A stretch of 64,000 nucleotides of DNA from Amoebidium appalachense. Its lineage: Eukaryota; Ichthyosporea. Shown here one piece after another: positions 26,434 through 40,026 of this stretch (the stretch's first letter is position 1; each line of letters starts with the position of its first letter). Where the stretch lies: NCBI GenBank assembly GCA_963693365.1, contig CAVNZM010000018.1:1364001-1428000 (forward strand), in the 5' to 3' direction. The notes under the pieces were generated by a model. It was given only the letters and a program-made list of their open reading frames with translations, made no database searches and was not told where the DNA came from. A program made the translations under genes and the position numbers.

Positions 26434-27603
26434 ATGCCGCCGAAAAAGCGCCAGGCCTCAGCCGCCGCCCCTGCCGCGGCACCTAAGCGCCTGACCCGCA
26501 GCGACCTCCGCCACAGGCTGACCAACGCTCCCGCGGACACTGACGCGCCTCCAGCGGCCCATACCACCACGGACCCGGACCCGCCGGCTACTCTCCCCTC
26601 CACCCCTGAAGTCCCCCCTCAGGCCCCGCCGTCCCCGCAGATGACTTCTCAAGACGCCGTCCTGGCCGCCCTCACCGCCATCAGCACCCAGATGGCTGGC
26701 GTCCTGGCTGCTCTCACCAACCGCGACCCTCCCGCGCCCCCCGCCGCGCCCTCCACACCCGGGGAGGTTTCCCCGGGGCTGCATCTCGGCCCTGACCTTG
26801 ACCTGCCTGCCCTGCCCGCGCCCCCCATCACAGGTGAGAACACTGGCGACATTCAGCCGGGCACACTCCCGCTTCCCCCCGCGGATGTGCTGGCAGATTT
26901 GCGCGCCAATCGTTTCGTCGACCTGTATAAGTTCACCCCCGCCGCCCTCCTGGCCCCATCCAAGAAAGGTCAGCATCTGCGCATGGCCGACGACGGCAGC
27001 ATCGAGACTTTTCGCCAAGACAAACCCGTTCCCCTGCGTTCACTCGTCATTTGGATCCAAGCTTGGACCCATTACATGGCCGCCAAGCACCACCTCGGCC
27101 TTCCCACGGACAAAGACGTACTTTGGACTCAGCACATCACTCGCCTCAGCACCCGATACCCGTGGGCCCAGATCCACAACTATGACGTATACGCCCGCAC
27201 CGTGGCCCACCAGCAGGGTCGGGCTCCGATCGAGTGCCCCAACCTGCTCGCCCAACTCCACCAGGATCTCCTCCTGCCACCCACCCTGCTCATCCAGGAC
27301 GCATGTCAGCGCTGTGGCTTCCCCGACCACCCCAGCGCGGCCTGCCCCATGTACCCCAAGCCCGGCTGTGGTCTTGACGGCTTTAAGCCGCCCCACAAGC
27401 CCGGCGGGGGTCACACCCCTAACCGCCCTGGCCCGCAACCCGGCCCGGCCAAACCGGCCCGACCCGTGGATCTACCCGCGACGCACTGCAGGAATTTCCA
27501 CATTAACGGTCGGTCCTGCGCTAAGCAGCCCTGCCCCTTCTCCCACGTGTGCCCGCTCTGCTCTGGCACACACCCCCGCAAAGACTGCAAGCACAATGCC
27601 TAG
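26434..27603 (+). CDS. Ngaro ORF1, Gag-like with zinc fingers
   Basis: 389 aa from ATG 26434, 40 bases past A1. The N-terminus is basic (MPPKKRQ...APKRLTRSDLRHRL), then Pro/Ala-rich. The middle domain (residues about 155-280) has no recognised fold. The C-terminus has Cys/His clusters: CQRCGFPDHPSAAC, then CRNFHINGRSCAKQPC and CPLCSGTHPRKDC, typical of the nucleic-acid-binding end of DIRS/Ngaro Gag proteins. Stop at 27601-27603. Confidence 0.8.
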   Translation: MPPKKRQASAAAPAAAPKRLTRSDLRHRLTNAPADTDAPPAAHTTTDPDPPATLPSTPEVPPQAPPSPQMTSQDAVLAALTAISTQMAGVLAALTNRDPPAPPAAPSTPGEVSPGLHLGPDLDLPALPAPPITGENTGDIQPGTLPLPPADVLADLRANRFVDLYKFTPAALLAPSKKGQHLRMADDGSIETFRQDKPVPLRSLVIWIQAWTHYMAAKHHLGLPTDKDVLWTQHITRLSTRYPWAQIHNYDVYARTVAHQQGRAPIECPNLLAQLHQDLLLPPTLLIQDACQRCGFPDHPSAACPMYPKPGCGLDGFKPPHKPGGGHTPNRPGPQPGPAKPARPVDLPATHCRNFHINGRSCAKQPCPFSHVCPLCSGTHPRKDCKHNA

Positions 27604-27983
27604 TCTACGCGCACACCCACACACACAGCTAGAACATAGGGGTTCGGAGCTAGGACACACGAGTACAGGGAAACGGAGCTCGGGAGAACGGGCCAATAGG
27701 GCTGAGTACAAAATTTCGCAGGCCAACTACGGCGCCCGCGCGCGTCAAGAATAAATGTCCCTATACAAAGACGTTTATTCTGGCCACTGCACATAATTTT
27801 ACTCCCCCCCCCCCATCCCACGAGCCTCCCCCCCCCTTACACTCACCTAGCACTCCCTCCCCCCCCCCCCTTCTTCTACCGCTGTGTCCGCCCACACCCC
27901 CGCGTGCTCGGGCACATTCCCCTGCACAGGGCCCCGCTGCCCTCCCTGCCAACCCTCACTTGGGCCAAGCTGCCCTACTCTAA

Positions 27984-27998
27984 CCCCCCGGGGCCCTG

Positions 27999-28061
<63 letters not shown>

Positions 28062-29744
28062 CTGCCGGGATCTCCCCAAGGGTACACCACCCTTGCTAAC
28101 CACCCCTTCCCCCGAGGCTCAGACCCGGAGGCCCGCCCGCTGCCCCAGCACCACATTGACACCTCCCGCCTCCGGGAACTGCTGGCCTCCTACCCGGACC
28201 AACCATTCGCCGCACAACTCCTCCACGATGTCGAATTCGGCGTCGACATCGGCTATCGCGGCCCCTCCACCTCTCGGGTGGGCCCCAACCTACCCACCAC
28301 CCCGGAGGCAGCTGCCGCTATCACGGTGGATATTGCCAAAGAAGTCGCCCTCGGCCACCTGCGCGGCCCCCTCTCCCCGGCCCAATTCTTTGACGAATTT
28401 CCCGTCCACCGTTCCTCCCCCATCGGCGCCGTTACCAAGAAAGGGAACCCCCCCAAGTACCGTCGAATCCACCACCTCTCCTGGCCCCGGGGTAGCAGTG
28501 TCAATGACAGCATCACCTACCCCGACGAACTTCAGTACATTCGCGCCCGGGATGTCACCCAACTCATTCTCGACGCAGGCCCCGGCTGCTACATGGCCGT
28601 GGCAGATGTGCAGGCTGCCTTCCGGCACATGCCCATCCGACCGGAAGACCACCACTTAATGGCATTCAAATGGCAAGGGCATTTTTACGTTGAAACCAGA
28701 CTGCCCTTCGGCCTGAAATCTAGCCCAGCCATCTGGGAACGGATCGCGGCCACCCTACAGTGGCTGGCACACCAGCACGGTATTACCCTCATCCGCCACT
28801 ACGTAGACGACTGGATTATAGTCGCCCCCACACAACAGCAGTGCCAACGTCACCTATCCACCTTTCTGCAACTCTGCCGAGAGCTGCACATTGCCATCTC
28901 CGAAGACAAGATGCAGGGCCCGGCTACCCGTGTCGTCTTCATCGGTATCGAATTCGACTCCATCGCCATGGAGGCACGAATCCCGGCTTCCAAGCTCTCG
29001 GACCTACTCGACCTCACTTCCCACCCAAAGCCCACCATCACCATTCGGGACCTCCAGTCCCTCCTCGGCAAACTCACCTGGTGTGCCCAGCTGGTTCCCC
29101 CCGGGAGGGCCTTCTCCCAGCGCCTATGGGCCCTTCTCCGGACCCACCCACACCTTGCCGGCCACCACCACATACGACTGACTGCTGCCGCCCGGGCCGA
29201 CATAGCCGAATGGCACCAGTTCCTCACATCATGGAATGGGGTGCACCTCATTACACCCCCCACATACACCACCCTGGCCACTGATGCTGCCGGATCGGTG
29301 GGTCTAGGTGGCCACTGGCTCGACCAATGGTTCTTCATGCCCTGGTCCCCCTCCACCCAAGCCCTCTATGCTCATGAGGGTAAACTCGGTTCTTCCGTCA
29401 TCGAACTCCTGGCCATCGCAGCCGCCGTGGCCCTCTGGGCCCCCTCCTGGTCCACCCACCATGTCCGTATTTTATGCGACAACACGGGTGCTGTGTCTGA
29501 CCTGCACTCCCGGTCTTCCCCCCACCCCGTGATGGCCAAACTTATTCGGTTCATCACCCGCATGGAAATGCAATACCAATTTACGTTACAGGCATCCTAC
29601 CTACCAGGACCCCTCAACCATCTGGCCGATGCCATTTCTCGTAACCAACTTCCCCGGGCCCGACGACTCCGACCTTCCCTGCAACCGGAGCCCTGCCCCT
29701 TCCCCTCCTGGGTCCACGAGTTCCTATCCCTTCCCTTGGGCTAA
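27984..29744 (+). CDS. Ngaro ORF2, reverse transcriptase and RNase H
   Basis: The frame is open from 27984 to TAA at 29744 but has no in-frame ATG before the conserved domain; the open start crosses a 59-base C tract (28002-28060). Conserved parts: LLASYPDQPFAAQLLHD (N-terminal DIRS motif), SSPIGAVTKKGNPPKYRRIH, MAVADVQAAFRHMPI, LPFGLKSSPAIWERI and catalytic HYVDDWIIVAP. RNase H follows with LATDAAGSVGLGGHW, SVIELLAIAAA, ILCDNTGA and NHLADAISR. The acidic residues of both enzymes are present. Expression may need frameshifting, an upstream start lost in the C tract, or fusion with ORF1. Confidence 0.85.
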
Positions 29745-30828
29745 CCCCCCCCCCCCCCCCCCCCCAGATCTCCCGTTCCGGAGCAACACTGGCAGATTGG
29801 CCCCCCACTTTGCTCCGGCCGAGCTGCTTCGAGCCACCACTACCCTGCAGGAATGCCAGGCCCTGAGTCTCAACCTCGACTCTCGGGCCTTTTACTCCCG
29901 GGTGCAAAAAGTGTTCATCGATTTCTGTGTGGCATCTCGGCTGCAATCCTCCTCCGGGTCCTCCCTCCCGGCCTCCCCACACACCGTGCAACTTTTTCTC
30001 GCCTGGTGTGCCCAACGAGGGGTACAGGCCTCTTCCTTAACCGGCTACAATTCGGCCATCACCAGGCTCCACCTCGACATGGGCCTCCCTGCTCCCTACC
30101 CCCACGACAAGTCTCTGGCCTGGTTCCTACGGGGGGTAGGCCGATGGCAGCTTTCTCACAACATCCGACCCCGCTCATCCACCAGGGAACCCCTCCTCCC
30201 CTCCCACCTCCACCTACTCCACGGCCAGTGCCCCACCAAGGCCTCCTCGGCCAATCTCCGGCTATGGACGGCCCTCATCGTCGGTTTCTGTGGTCTCCTC
30301 CGTTCAGGGGAATTTACCTCCAAGACCCTGACTTCTTTCGACCCGTCCCGTCACGTTAAACGGAAGGACGTGACCTTCAGCTACACCCCCACCGGTACTT
30401 TGTCCCATGCCACCCTCCACCTGCCAACCTCTAAGACGGATGTACAGGCCCGAGGTGTCAACGTCACCCTAGCTGCCCTGCCCCTCACCCACTTCTCCCC
30501 AGCCCATCTCCTCCGGCAGTTCCTGGATACAACGTCCGGTCAACCCGACGACCCCCTCTTCAGTCTCGGTGGCATCCCCTACACCAAGAGTGCTTTCTCT
30601 GCCGATTTCCGTGCCCTCCTCTCCCGGGCAGGCCTCTCACCCTCCCGGTTTGCCGGACACAGCCTCCGCATCGGGGGGGCCACAGCACTGGCTGAGGCCG
30701 GGGTCGACGACTCCCGGATCAAACAACTCGGCCGGTGGTCCTCCGACTGCTTCCTGATCTATACCCGACTTCGTCCGGCCTCCATTGCTGCCACCACCAC
30801 ACGTGTATTCGCCTCTATTCTTAAGTGA
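29629..30828 (+). CDS. Ngaro ORF3, tyrosine recombinase
   Basis: 399 aa, overlapping the end of ORF2 in another frame; a C tract (29745-29765) lies near the overlap. Catalytic signatures: first Arg in CGLLRSGEF, box II H-x-x-R in GHSLRIGGATALAEAG, and Trp then Tyr in LGRWSSDCFLIYTRL. The N-terminal SAM-like region (SRVQKVFIDFCVASRL, GYNSAITRLHLDMG) is also recognisable. The enzyme would integrate the circular DNA copy. The true N-terminus may be later than the ATG at 29629, because the first 45 residues are the shadow of RNase H coding. Confidence 0.88.
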   Translation: MPFLVTNFPGPDDSDLPCNRSPAPSPPGSTSSYPFPWANPPPPPPPDLPFRSNTGRLAPHFAPAELLRATTTLQECQALSLNLDSRAFYSRVQKVFIDFCVASRLQSSSGSSLPASPHTVQLFLAWCAQRGVQASSLTGYNSAITRLHLDMGLPAPYPHDKSLAWFLRGVGRWQLSHNIRPRSSTREPLLPSHLHLLHGQCPTKASSANLRLWTALIVGFCGLLRSGEFTSKTLTSFDPSRHVKRKDVTFSYTPTGTLSHATLHLPTSKTDVQARGVNVTLAALPLTHFSPAHLLRQFLDTTSGQPDDPLFSLGGIPYTKSAFSADFRALLSRAGLSPSRFAGHSLRIGGATALAEAGVDDSRIKQLGRWSSDCFLIYTRLRPASIAATTTRVFASILK

Positions 30829-30857
30829 AACCTTTGGAGCAAGCATTACTGCTCTCG

Positions 30858-30946
30858 TGCCGTGGTTTACAACCATTGCAGGTTCACTTTCGTCCAAGGG
30901 GATGTCCCTCTAGAGGCAACACACGTCCCGGAGTAGTTTTTCATAG
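30858..30946 (+). repeat. Ngaro split repeat B1
   Basis: 89 bp (TGCCGTGGTTTACAACC...TTTTTCATAG), directly abutting A2. Differs from B2 at one or two positions (CCCTCTAG against CCCCCTAG). Confidence 0.92.
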
Positions 30947-31297
30947 AGGTTTTATTTGTGGAAATTATTGACATAAATATTTTTCTGGGTAAACACGTAG
31001 GATGGGTGTTCGATACCAACATAACCATGTAGGCTTCATTTCGTGTTTTAGCAGTTAGCGGTTGGCTGCCCGCACACGGGCACCTATTAGCCAGTCAAAA
31101 CATCAGATACCACAGATCACTAGACCGAGTTATGATTGGCTCGGATCAGATTTCACATATCACTAGATCGATTTTTGATTGGTTCAGATCGGTAGGCTTA
31201 GGTATATAAGCACGACAGTTTTTAGCAGATCAGCAAGCTACAAACACATCTTCTGTGTTTAGCATCCACAGCCTTACAGCTATATATTCCTTTTCAC
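30947..31297 (+). repeat. Ngaro split repeat A2
   Basis: 351 bp, copy of A1, including the CCAAT pair and TATA box. Confidence 0.93.
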
Positions 31298-31427
31298 CCA
31301 CCCACCTACACCCACACACAACCCCCATTGATCCACACATACGTGCTGTTTTTTCACGGGGCGAAGCCTTCCCCCGTTTTTTTGGGCACATGGACCTCAC
31401 GGATCAATAAATTGATGACTGGGGGCT

Positions 31428-31516
31428 TGCCGTGGTTTACAACCATTGCAGGTTCACTTTCGTCCAAGGGGATGTCCCCCTAGAGGCAACACACGTCCCG
31501 GAGTAGTTTTTCATAG
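31428..31516 (+). repeat. Ngaro split repeat B2
   Basis: 89 bp, copy of B1, separated from A2 by a 130-bp spacer that contains a short hairpin (CACGGGGCG...CCCCCG). Marks the 3' end of the element. Confidence 0.92.
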
Positions 31517-32329
31517 ATTTCTGTTTTCTCGAAAGGCTTTGTGCTATTGACCATACTGACCTACATACCTCACATAGTGTAGAGTAGTATTTATTTTTGG
31601 AGTACATATGTAATGGCTCAGTGATATGTAAACTCCGCAACACGCTATTTCTGGAATCTGTTAGGGCTAGATTCAGCTATTTGGCTGTGGGCTGGTATGT
31701 ACCGGTTGAGCACCGAAGAGATCCAAACATGTGGCCATGGAGAGCTCACCGCATTATGAACGTGAAAGACTGCTGGGTCAGGGCACCTGAGCACTCAGTC
31801 TGGCAGAGTGCACATCTTCAATTGTTACCAACTCTAATTAGTAACGACGCATCTGTAATAGCTTACTTATTGAACTTCATGATGAGTCTATGTTTTTCGT
31901 CCTGCCAAGCTAATAATAAGCTGCTAATTACTGAGGCCCGCACCCCGGTCTGCCGGTTGAATCGTATACGCAGCACGCGTATGGTATGCAGGTGAATGGG
32001 CAGACCTTCATGGTCTTCAGACAGACAGAGACACCTATCATTCTGTGCGCTATGATAATACTAGTAGCTCGGCGTCGAAATAATGCATGAACTTATTACA
32101 ATAGTTCAGGTGTGCAAGGTATAAATCAAAAATAACATCAGCATACTGTGCACGAACCATCAATACAGATACCGTCCGCGAACAAGAACCCCCCAAAATG
32201 TGGCCGGGAGGCGGAATCTTAAAGGGGGGTTTACACACTTTTTATTGCGTGGACACTGCCGGGGGCCCAGCCACATTCGACGGCCTACTGCGTTTTCCAG
32301 CGCAGCCAATCAAATTATGGGTAAGCAGC
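31517..32329. other. Unique DNA, no supported gene
   Basis: A 132-aa plus-strand frame (31597-31995) has normal composition but no motif, splice or promoter support. GC is moderate and there are no simple repeats. Confidence 0.4.
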
Positions 32330-32990
32330 TGCAGAGGCTAGCATCGGTAGCTCCGAAAGATAGTTAAGGCACCGTATCACAATATCATACTGTGCAGCAT
32401 TAATAAGGTGATCTAGGATAGTCATTTAAAAACGGATATATTGATGAAGAGAGGGAGAAAAGAGAATAAAACCGCCAATAATTTCTCCGGTTCTATTACG
32501 TTAGCTAACAGGTTACACTTATTGATAAATCTGCATCCGCGAGTAAACCGCCCCCCACACATATTACACATACGAGCAGGAGACACCAGAAACCGATTAC
32601 ACCGCCAAGCCATAATCATCTTTGCGTTTAAATTTTACACCACACCACATTACGAATAAACGAATCTATATAGGAACGAGACTCTCTAACTGTATCCGCC
32701 ATATATGCTACTAGTAGTTAGTGTTTTTGCGGTCCTAACACAGGAAGGGACTCAACACGTAGAGTAAAAAGATATCTATCAGCCATAGACTTGAAACTAA
32801 TCATATTCACACTATGATCTAGCCGTACCTCCGTTGGGGTTGCCAGCAGAGAGAGAGGAAAGGAAAGAGGGGAGAGGTGGGGAGGGGACAGGTCGGATAA
32901 AGAAGAGAGTGTGGGAGGGCAAATAATTCTTTAAGCGGCTTATGTGCTTATTGAATTTCAGCGCGAGATGGGATACTCTAGCAGCTAAAC
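32330..32990 (-). mobile_element. LINE 3'-end fragment, second copy
   Basis: On the minus strand, 32986-32836 encodes ARVSHLALKFNKHISRLK, the same segment as in the LINE at 9997-12125 (plus-strand match at 10590-10735). It is followed by the C-terminal zinc-binding motif (MCNMCGGRFTRGCRFINKC, 32422-32619 frame) and, near 32335-32400, LINAAQYDIVIRCLNYL. The last motif aligns with NYNLFIRCIDWL in the first copy. Frames are broken. Confidence 0.7.
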
Positions 32991-33059
32991 TTTCGTACGT
33001 GCGCACGTGCCTAACATGTGTATGACTTACCCATGCATTCGTGTTGGGGTTGCTCAAGA

Positions 33060-36686
<3,627 letters not shown>

Positions 36687-38880
36687 AGACTCAAAATTTT
36701 ATTCAAATGTTTTTAGATTTCGTCTGTATTTTACCGTCTTCATACGTCGGCTCCCAGAGTACCATATCGTCCCATCCTGGGTTGTCGCTATTTACATTCG
36801 ATTTTGCGTAGTCCCTACGTATTGCGGTCGGCCCCATCGATAATTAATTCCATACGTGCTAATCACAGCATCGCACCAAAAAATAACCTTACTAATCGGC
36901 ATGTTTCGATGCCACGCTGCTACTATAAATATAAAATACTACGATAGATAGATATGCGACTATGCGCGGTGGCCCGGCTGGTTCTCGGGCAGGGTCTTGA
37001 GGAATGCGCGCCACTCCTCCTCCTCCTGCTGGTGTGTGAGGTACTCCACGCCCTTGGACCGCGACACACGCAGCAGCCGCTTGCCTGCACGGATGCAGAA
37101 GAGCTGGCCCTCGGAAGCGGGGAACAGCCGGTCACGCACATCGGTGTGGATGAAGGGAGTGGCAATGACGCCCAGCCAGATGACCACGGCAATCCAGTAG
37201 TAGTTGATGTTGTACACGTTGAGGGCCTTCTTGCCATATTTGGCAACCTGGCTCTTGTAGATGGCGTTGAACGTGAGGCCACCAACCACACCAATGAACG
37301 ACCAGGCCGTGAGGATGATGCCGTGCAGGGCGCCAATGTTCTTGGTGCCGAACTGGTCGGCAAGGAAGGCCGGGATCAGGCCGAACCCACCGCCATAGAA
37401 GGCCGAGAGGAACCACATGCACACGACATAAGGCCAGAAGGCACCGTTCATGATCATGGTGGGGGCAAGCAGCACTATGACGGCCTGGAAGCACAGCGAC
37501 ACCATGAACAGGGGCTTGCGGCCAAAGAAGTCCGACGTGAGGCCCATCATGATGCGGCCAGTCAGGTTGAACCCGGAGTTGACGGACACGACGGTGGAGG
37601 CAAGGTCGGCGTCCTTTCCGAACTGCTGCTGGCAAATGTCGGCCAGCTTGGAGATGGTCAGGAGGCCGGCAATGGCGTTGGCCATGAGCATGAAGTACAT
37701 CAAGCGGTAGTCCAGGGTGAACATGGCCTCGATCAGCGTCATCTTGATCTCGGGTTCGTGCAGCACTTCGGGCTCACCGTTCGAACCGTCCAAATCCACC
37801 ACGGCCGTCAGCGTGGCCTCCCCGGCAGTGCCGGCCTTTGTGTCGGACTTGGTCAGGTCGGGGGACGGCTGGACGGGCTCCACCTTGGATGGGCCGTGGC
37901 CGTGGCCGTGGAACTTGGCACCGAGCTTGGCCTTCATGGCAAGAACAAAGTCCTCTGGGGGGGTGCGCAGGACAAAGGTGCAGGCCATCATGATGGCAAA
38001 GTACACGGACCCAAGGATGATGAACGTGAGGGGCACACCGTGGGAGTTGATAAGGGCATTCTGCACCTTGGCCGCAATCATCGACCCGCCGCCAAACCCG
38101 CACACGGCCATGCCGGACACAACACCACGGTAATCGGGGAACCACTTCTGCAGGGGAGACACGGGGGTGATGTAGGAGAGGCCGAGGCCCAGGCCGCCAA
38201 TGAAACCGTAGCCGATGTAGAGTAGAGGGAAGAGACCCTTCCACACGGCAAGGGCGGCCAGCAGGTTGCCGATGTAGAAGAGGGTGGTGGAGAGCATGAG
38301 CGCCTTGCGGGGGCCCTCGCGCTCAAGCCACGGCCCAAAGAGGGCGGCAGAGGGCCCGAATGTGCCCACAGCCACGTAAAAGGTGTTGGCCGCCATGCCG
38401 AGGTAGTCGGCAGGGGTCTTGCCGTTGACGTTTGCAATGTACTTCTCGATGGGTGTGTTGAAGACGGACCAGGCGTAGAGGGAGCCCACGCACAGCTGCA
38501 CGAGCACGGCGGCGGGCAGCAGCATCATGCGGTGGAAGGGCACCAGCCCGAGCAGTTTGCGCTCGGCCTCCTCCTGGGCGGGAGTTTTGCGCTGGGCAGT
38601 GTCGGAGTAGTGCCACACGAACCACGCGCCGATACCCATGTTGATGATTGAAAAAAAGCGAAAGGGCCGCGTTGGGCTAAATATGTGGAAGTTTTCGAAG
38701 TCTTCCTGCTGAAGCTTTGCAGCCGACGGCACGATGAGTCTCCACTCGACGAAACTTCGCTTGACCGATGCTGTGCTGATGGGCTTTTGCGAAGAATCGA
38801 AGCTACAGGCTGACTGAACGATGATGCGTTAAAGCGGCGTTTATATACTTTCTGTGCCTCGGAGGAGGGTAAAAGGACCA
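36687..38880 (-). repeat. Inverted duplication, left arm
   Basis: Mirrors 40020-42206. Coding parts are almost identical; the 3' flank (GACTCAAAATTTT at 36688 against AAAACTTTGAGTC at 42193) and the 5'UTR are clearly related but diverged. The outer edge abuts a poly-G/(TG)n array. Confidence 0.85.
36960..38639 (-). CDS. MFS transporter, oxalate/formate antiporter (OFA)-like, copy 1
   Basis: 559 aa from ATG 38639 (MGIGAWFVWHYSD); the longer frame to 38732 has only a GTG start. About 12 hydrophobic segments form two halves separated by a cytoplasmic loop with a His/Gly stretch (FHGHGHGPSK, residues about 240-290). OFA signatures: LVQLCVGSLYAWSVFNTPI in the first membrane segment and ADQFGTKNIGALHGIILTAW in the second half. 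The family moves organic anions such as oxalate or formate across membranes; the substrate here is inferred only by family. It is transcribed away from copy 2. It differs by a few residues plus a 2-aa insertion (KAGTAGEA against KAAGEA). Confidence 0.88.
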   Translation of the reverse strand: MGIGAWFVWHYSDTAQRKTPAQEEAERKLLGLVPFHRMMLLPAAVLVQLCVGSLYAWSVFNTPIEKYIANVNGKTPADYLGMAANTFYVAVGTFGPSAALFGPWLEREGPRKALMLSTTLFYIGNLLAALAVWKGLFPLLYIGYGFIGGLGLGLSYITPVSPLQKWFPDYRGVVSGMAVCGFGGGSMIAAKVQNALINSHGVPLTFIILGSVYFAIMMACTFVLRTPPEDFVLAMKAKLGAKFHGHGHGPSKVEPVQPSPDLTKSDTKAGTAGEATLTAVVDLDGSNGEPEVLHEPEIKMTLIEAMFTLDYRLMYFMLMANAIAGLLTISKLADICQQQFGKDADLASTVVSVNSGFNLTGRIMMGLTSDFFGRKPLFMVSLCFQAVIVLLAPTMIMNGAFWPYVVCMWFLSAFYGGGFGLIPAFLADQFGTKNIGALHGIILTAWSFIGVVGGLTFNAIYKSQVAKYGKKALNVYNINYYWIAVVIWLGVIATPFIHTDVRDRLFPASEGQLFCIRAGKRLLRVSRSKGVEYLTHQQEEEEWRAFLKTLPENQPGHRA

Positions 38881-38975
38881 CCTTGCAAAAGCTTGACACT
38901 GTGCACTGGCGGCTTCGGGAGCCATGGAATGTGGAAGAGTGGCATTGGTTGTTTTGTAAATAGCCAATATTGGCA
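38837..38975 (-). promoter_or_regulatory. Promoter of MFS copy 1
   Basis: Minus-strand TATA box GTATATAAACG (38838-38848), about 200 bases before the ATG. CCAAT motifs lie at 38944-38950 and in AGCCAATATTGGC (38962-38974). The layout matches that of copy 2. Confidence 0.6.
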
Positions 38976-39960
38976 ATAGAGCTAAGGTATCTGCTAAGAA
39001 AAAATATAAATATATGATTGTATATACCATGCATTTATTTTTATTTTTACAAGAGCTAATAACGAAACCTTCTGGAAAGAAAACGAAAAATAAAGCCAGG
39101 TCATTGATAATGGGAACCAATCCGGAATCTCTAAAGTACAATCGACGTGATTGGACGATCACAGATCACAGATCAATGGCATGACGCTTATGATTGGCTA
39201 CTCACTTTTGTAAAGGTAAGCACCCGCAGACAGAATTCTCTGCCGTCTGGGCTTTACCCGTGAAGGTCATTGTCCAGTTATGTACAGAGTTATTTGAAAG
39301 TTGCCTTATTTTTTGGTTAAAGAAATGTCAAAAGAAGGTTGGCCTTAGGATTAAAAAAACATCAAGCTTATTCAGAGTACAAGGACATTCATTTCACACC
39401 AACTCAAGGTCGTATCCAATCGAAATGGACGGAAGCGCGCTCGCCTCTGGCCATAGAGCAGGTTGTTGAAGTGTGGGGCAAGGTGACAATGCAGCGGAAA
39501 AAACATTAAAAATAAAGCCTTATATTCAACTTTGTATTAATTTTGTTCATACAAAGCCACATAGAACTCTGCACAACTCTGTGACGGTGTACGAAGTTAC
39601 ACTGACTCTGAAATAAATTCTTGCCGACCCGTGCCTCGGAGTCGTGGCAGTTTAAAACTTTGCACCACAACAAGGAAAAAACAATCGGTGGTGGAGCCAA
39701 CCAAAAAAGCCGCAACGATCAAAGCATTTTGACAGCAAATCCCGTGATCGTTTGTGCTCCGAAAAGTTTCAAACAAAGGTAAAGGTAAAAACATAAAATA
39801 TCTACCTATTGGGTGCTGAGAAATCATAAACATTTTTGAATTTATTTCTTTACATACATATAGAACGACAAAGTCCAAAGGTAAGGAGTCACCTGGCCTT
39901 TATCTCGCCCGTGAGCCACTTCAACTTGAGATGGCTTTTTTGCCCTTCTCTAACAATTCT
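38976..39960. other. Spacer between the divergent MFS genes
   Basis: AT-rich, no gene seen. It contains a further CCAAT-type motif (CTTATGATTGGCTAC, about 39187). The open frames are short and lack motifs. Confidence 0.5.
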
Positions 39961-39962
39961 TC

Positions 39963-40026
39963 TAGCCAATCGTGGACTATTCATTTCCGATTGGTCAGTG
40001 CAATAAGTCAAGAAAGTATATAAAAC
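39963..40026 (+). promoter_or_regulatory. Promoter of MFS copy 2
   Basis: AGCCAATCG (39964), GATTGGTC (39988) and TATA box GTATATAAAAC (40016-40026), about 215 bases before the ATG at 40239. Confidence 0.65.

Larger units (their letters stand above)
26044..31516 (+). mobile_element. Ngaro/DIRS-type tyrosine-recombinase retrotransposon, complete
   Basis: Layout is A1 (26044-26394), three ORFs (26434-30828), B1 (30858-30946), A2 (30947-31297), spacer, B2 (31428-31516). A1 and A2 are 351-bp near-identical direct repeats; B1 and B2 are 89-bp direct repeats. Split direct repeats of the form A1-ORFs-B1-A2-B2 are the hallmark of Ngaro and PAT elements, which integrate through a circular intermediate using a tyrosine recombinase and leave no target-site duplication. 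No methyltransferase domain is seen, which favours Ngaro over DIRS or PAT. Confidence 0.92.

Noticed and set aside
31597-31995. 132-aa plus-strand frame after the Ngaro element
   Set aside because: Normal composition, but no motif, promoter or splice support; too short to exclude chance.
36954-38225. 423-aa frame antisense to MFS copy 1, and its 416-aa twin at 40653-41903
   Set aside because: Both lie opposite GC-rich transporter coding DNA and have no promoter or domain. They are conserved only because the sense genes are duplicated.
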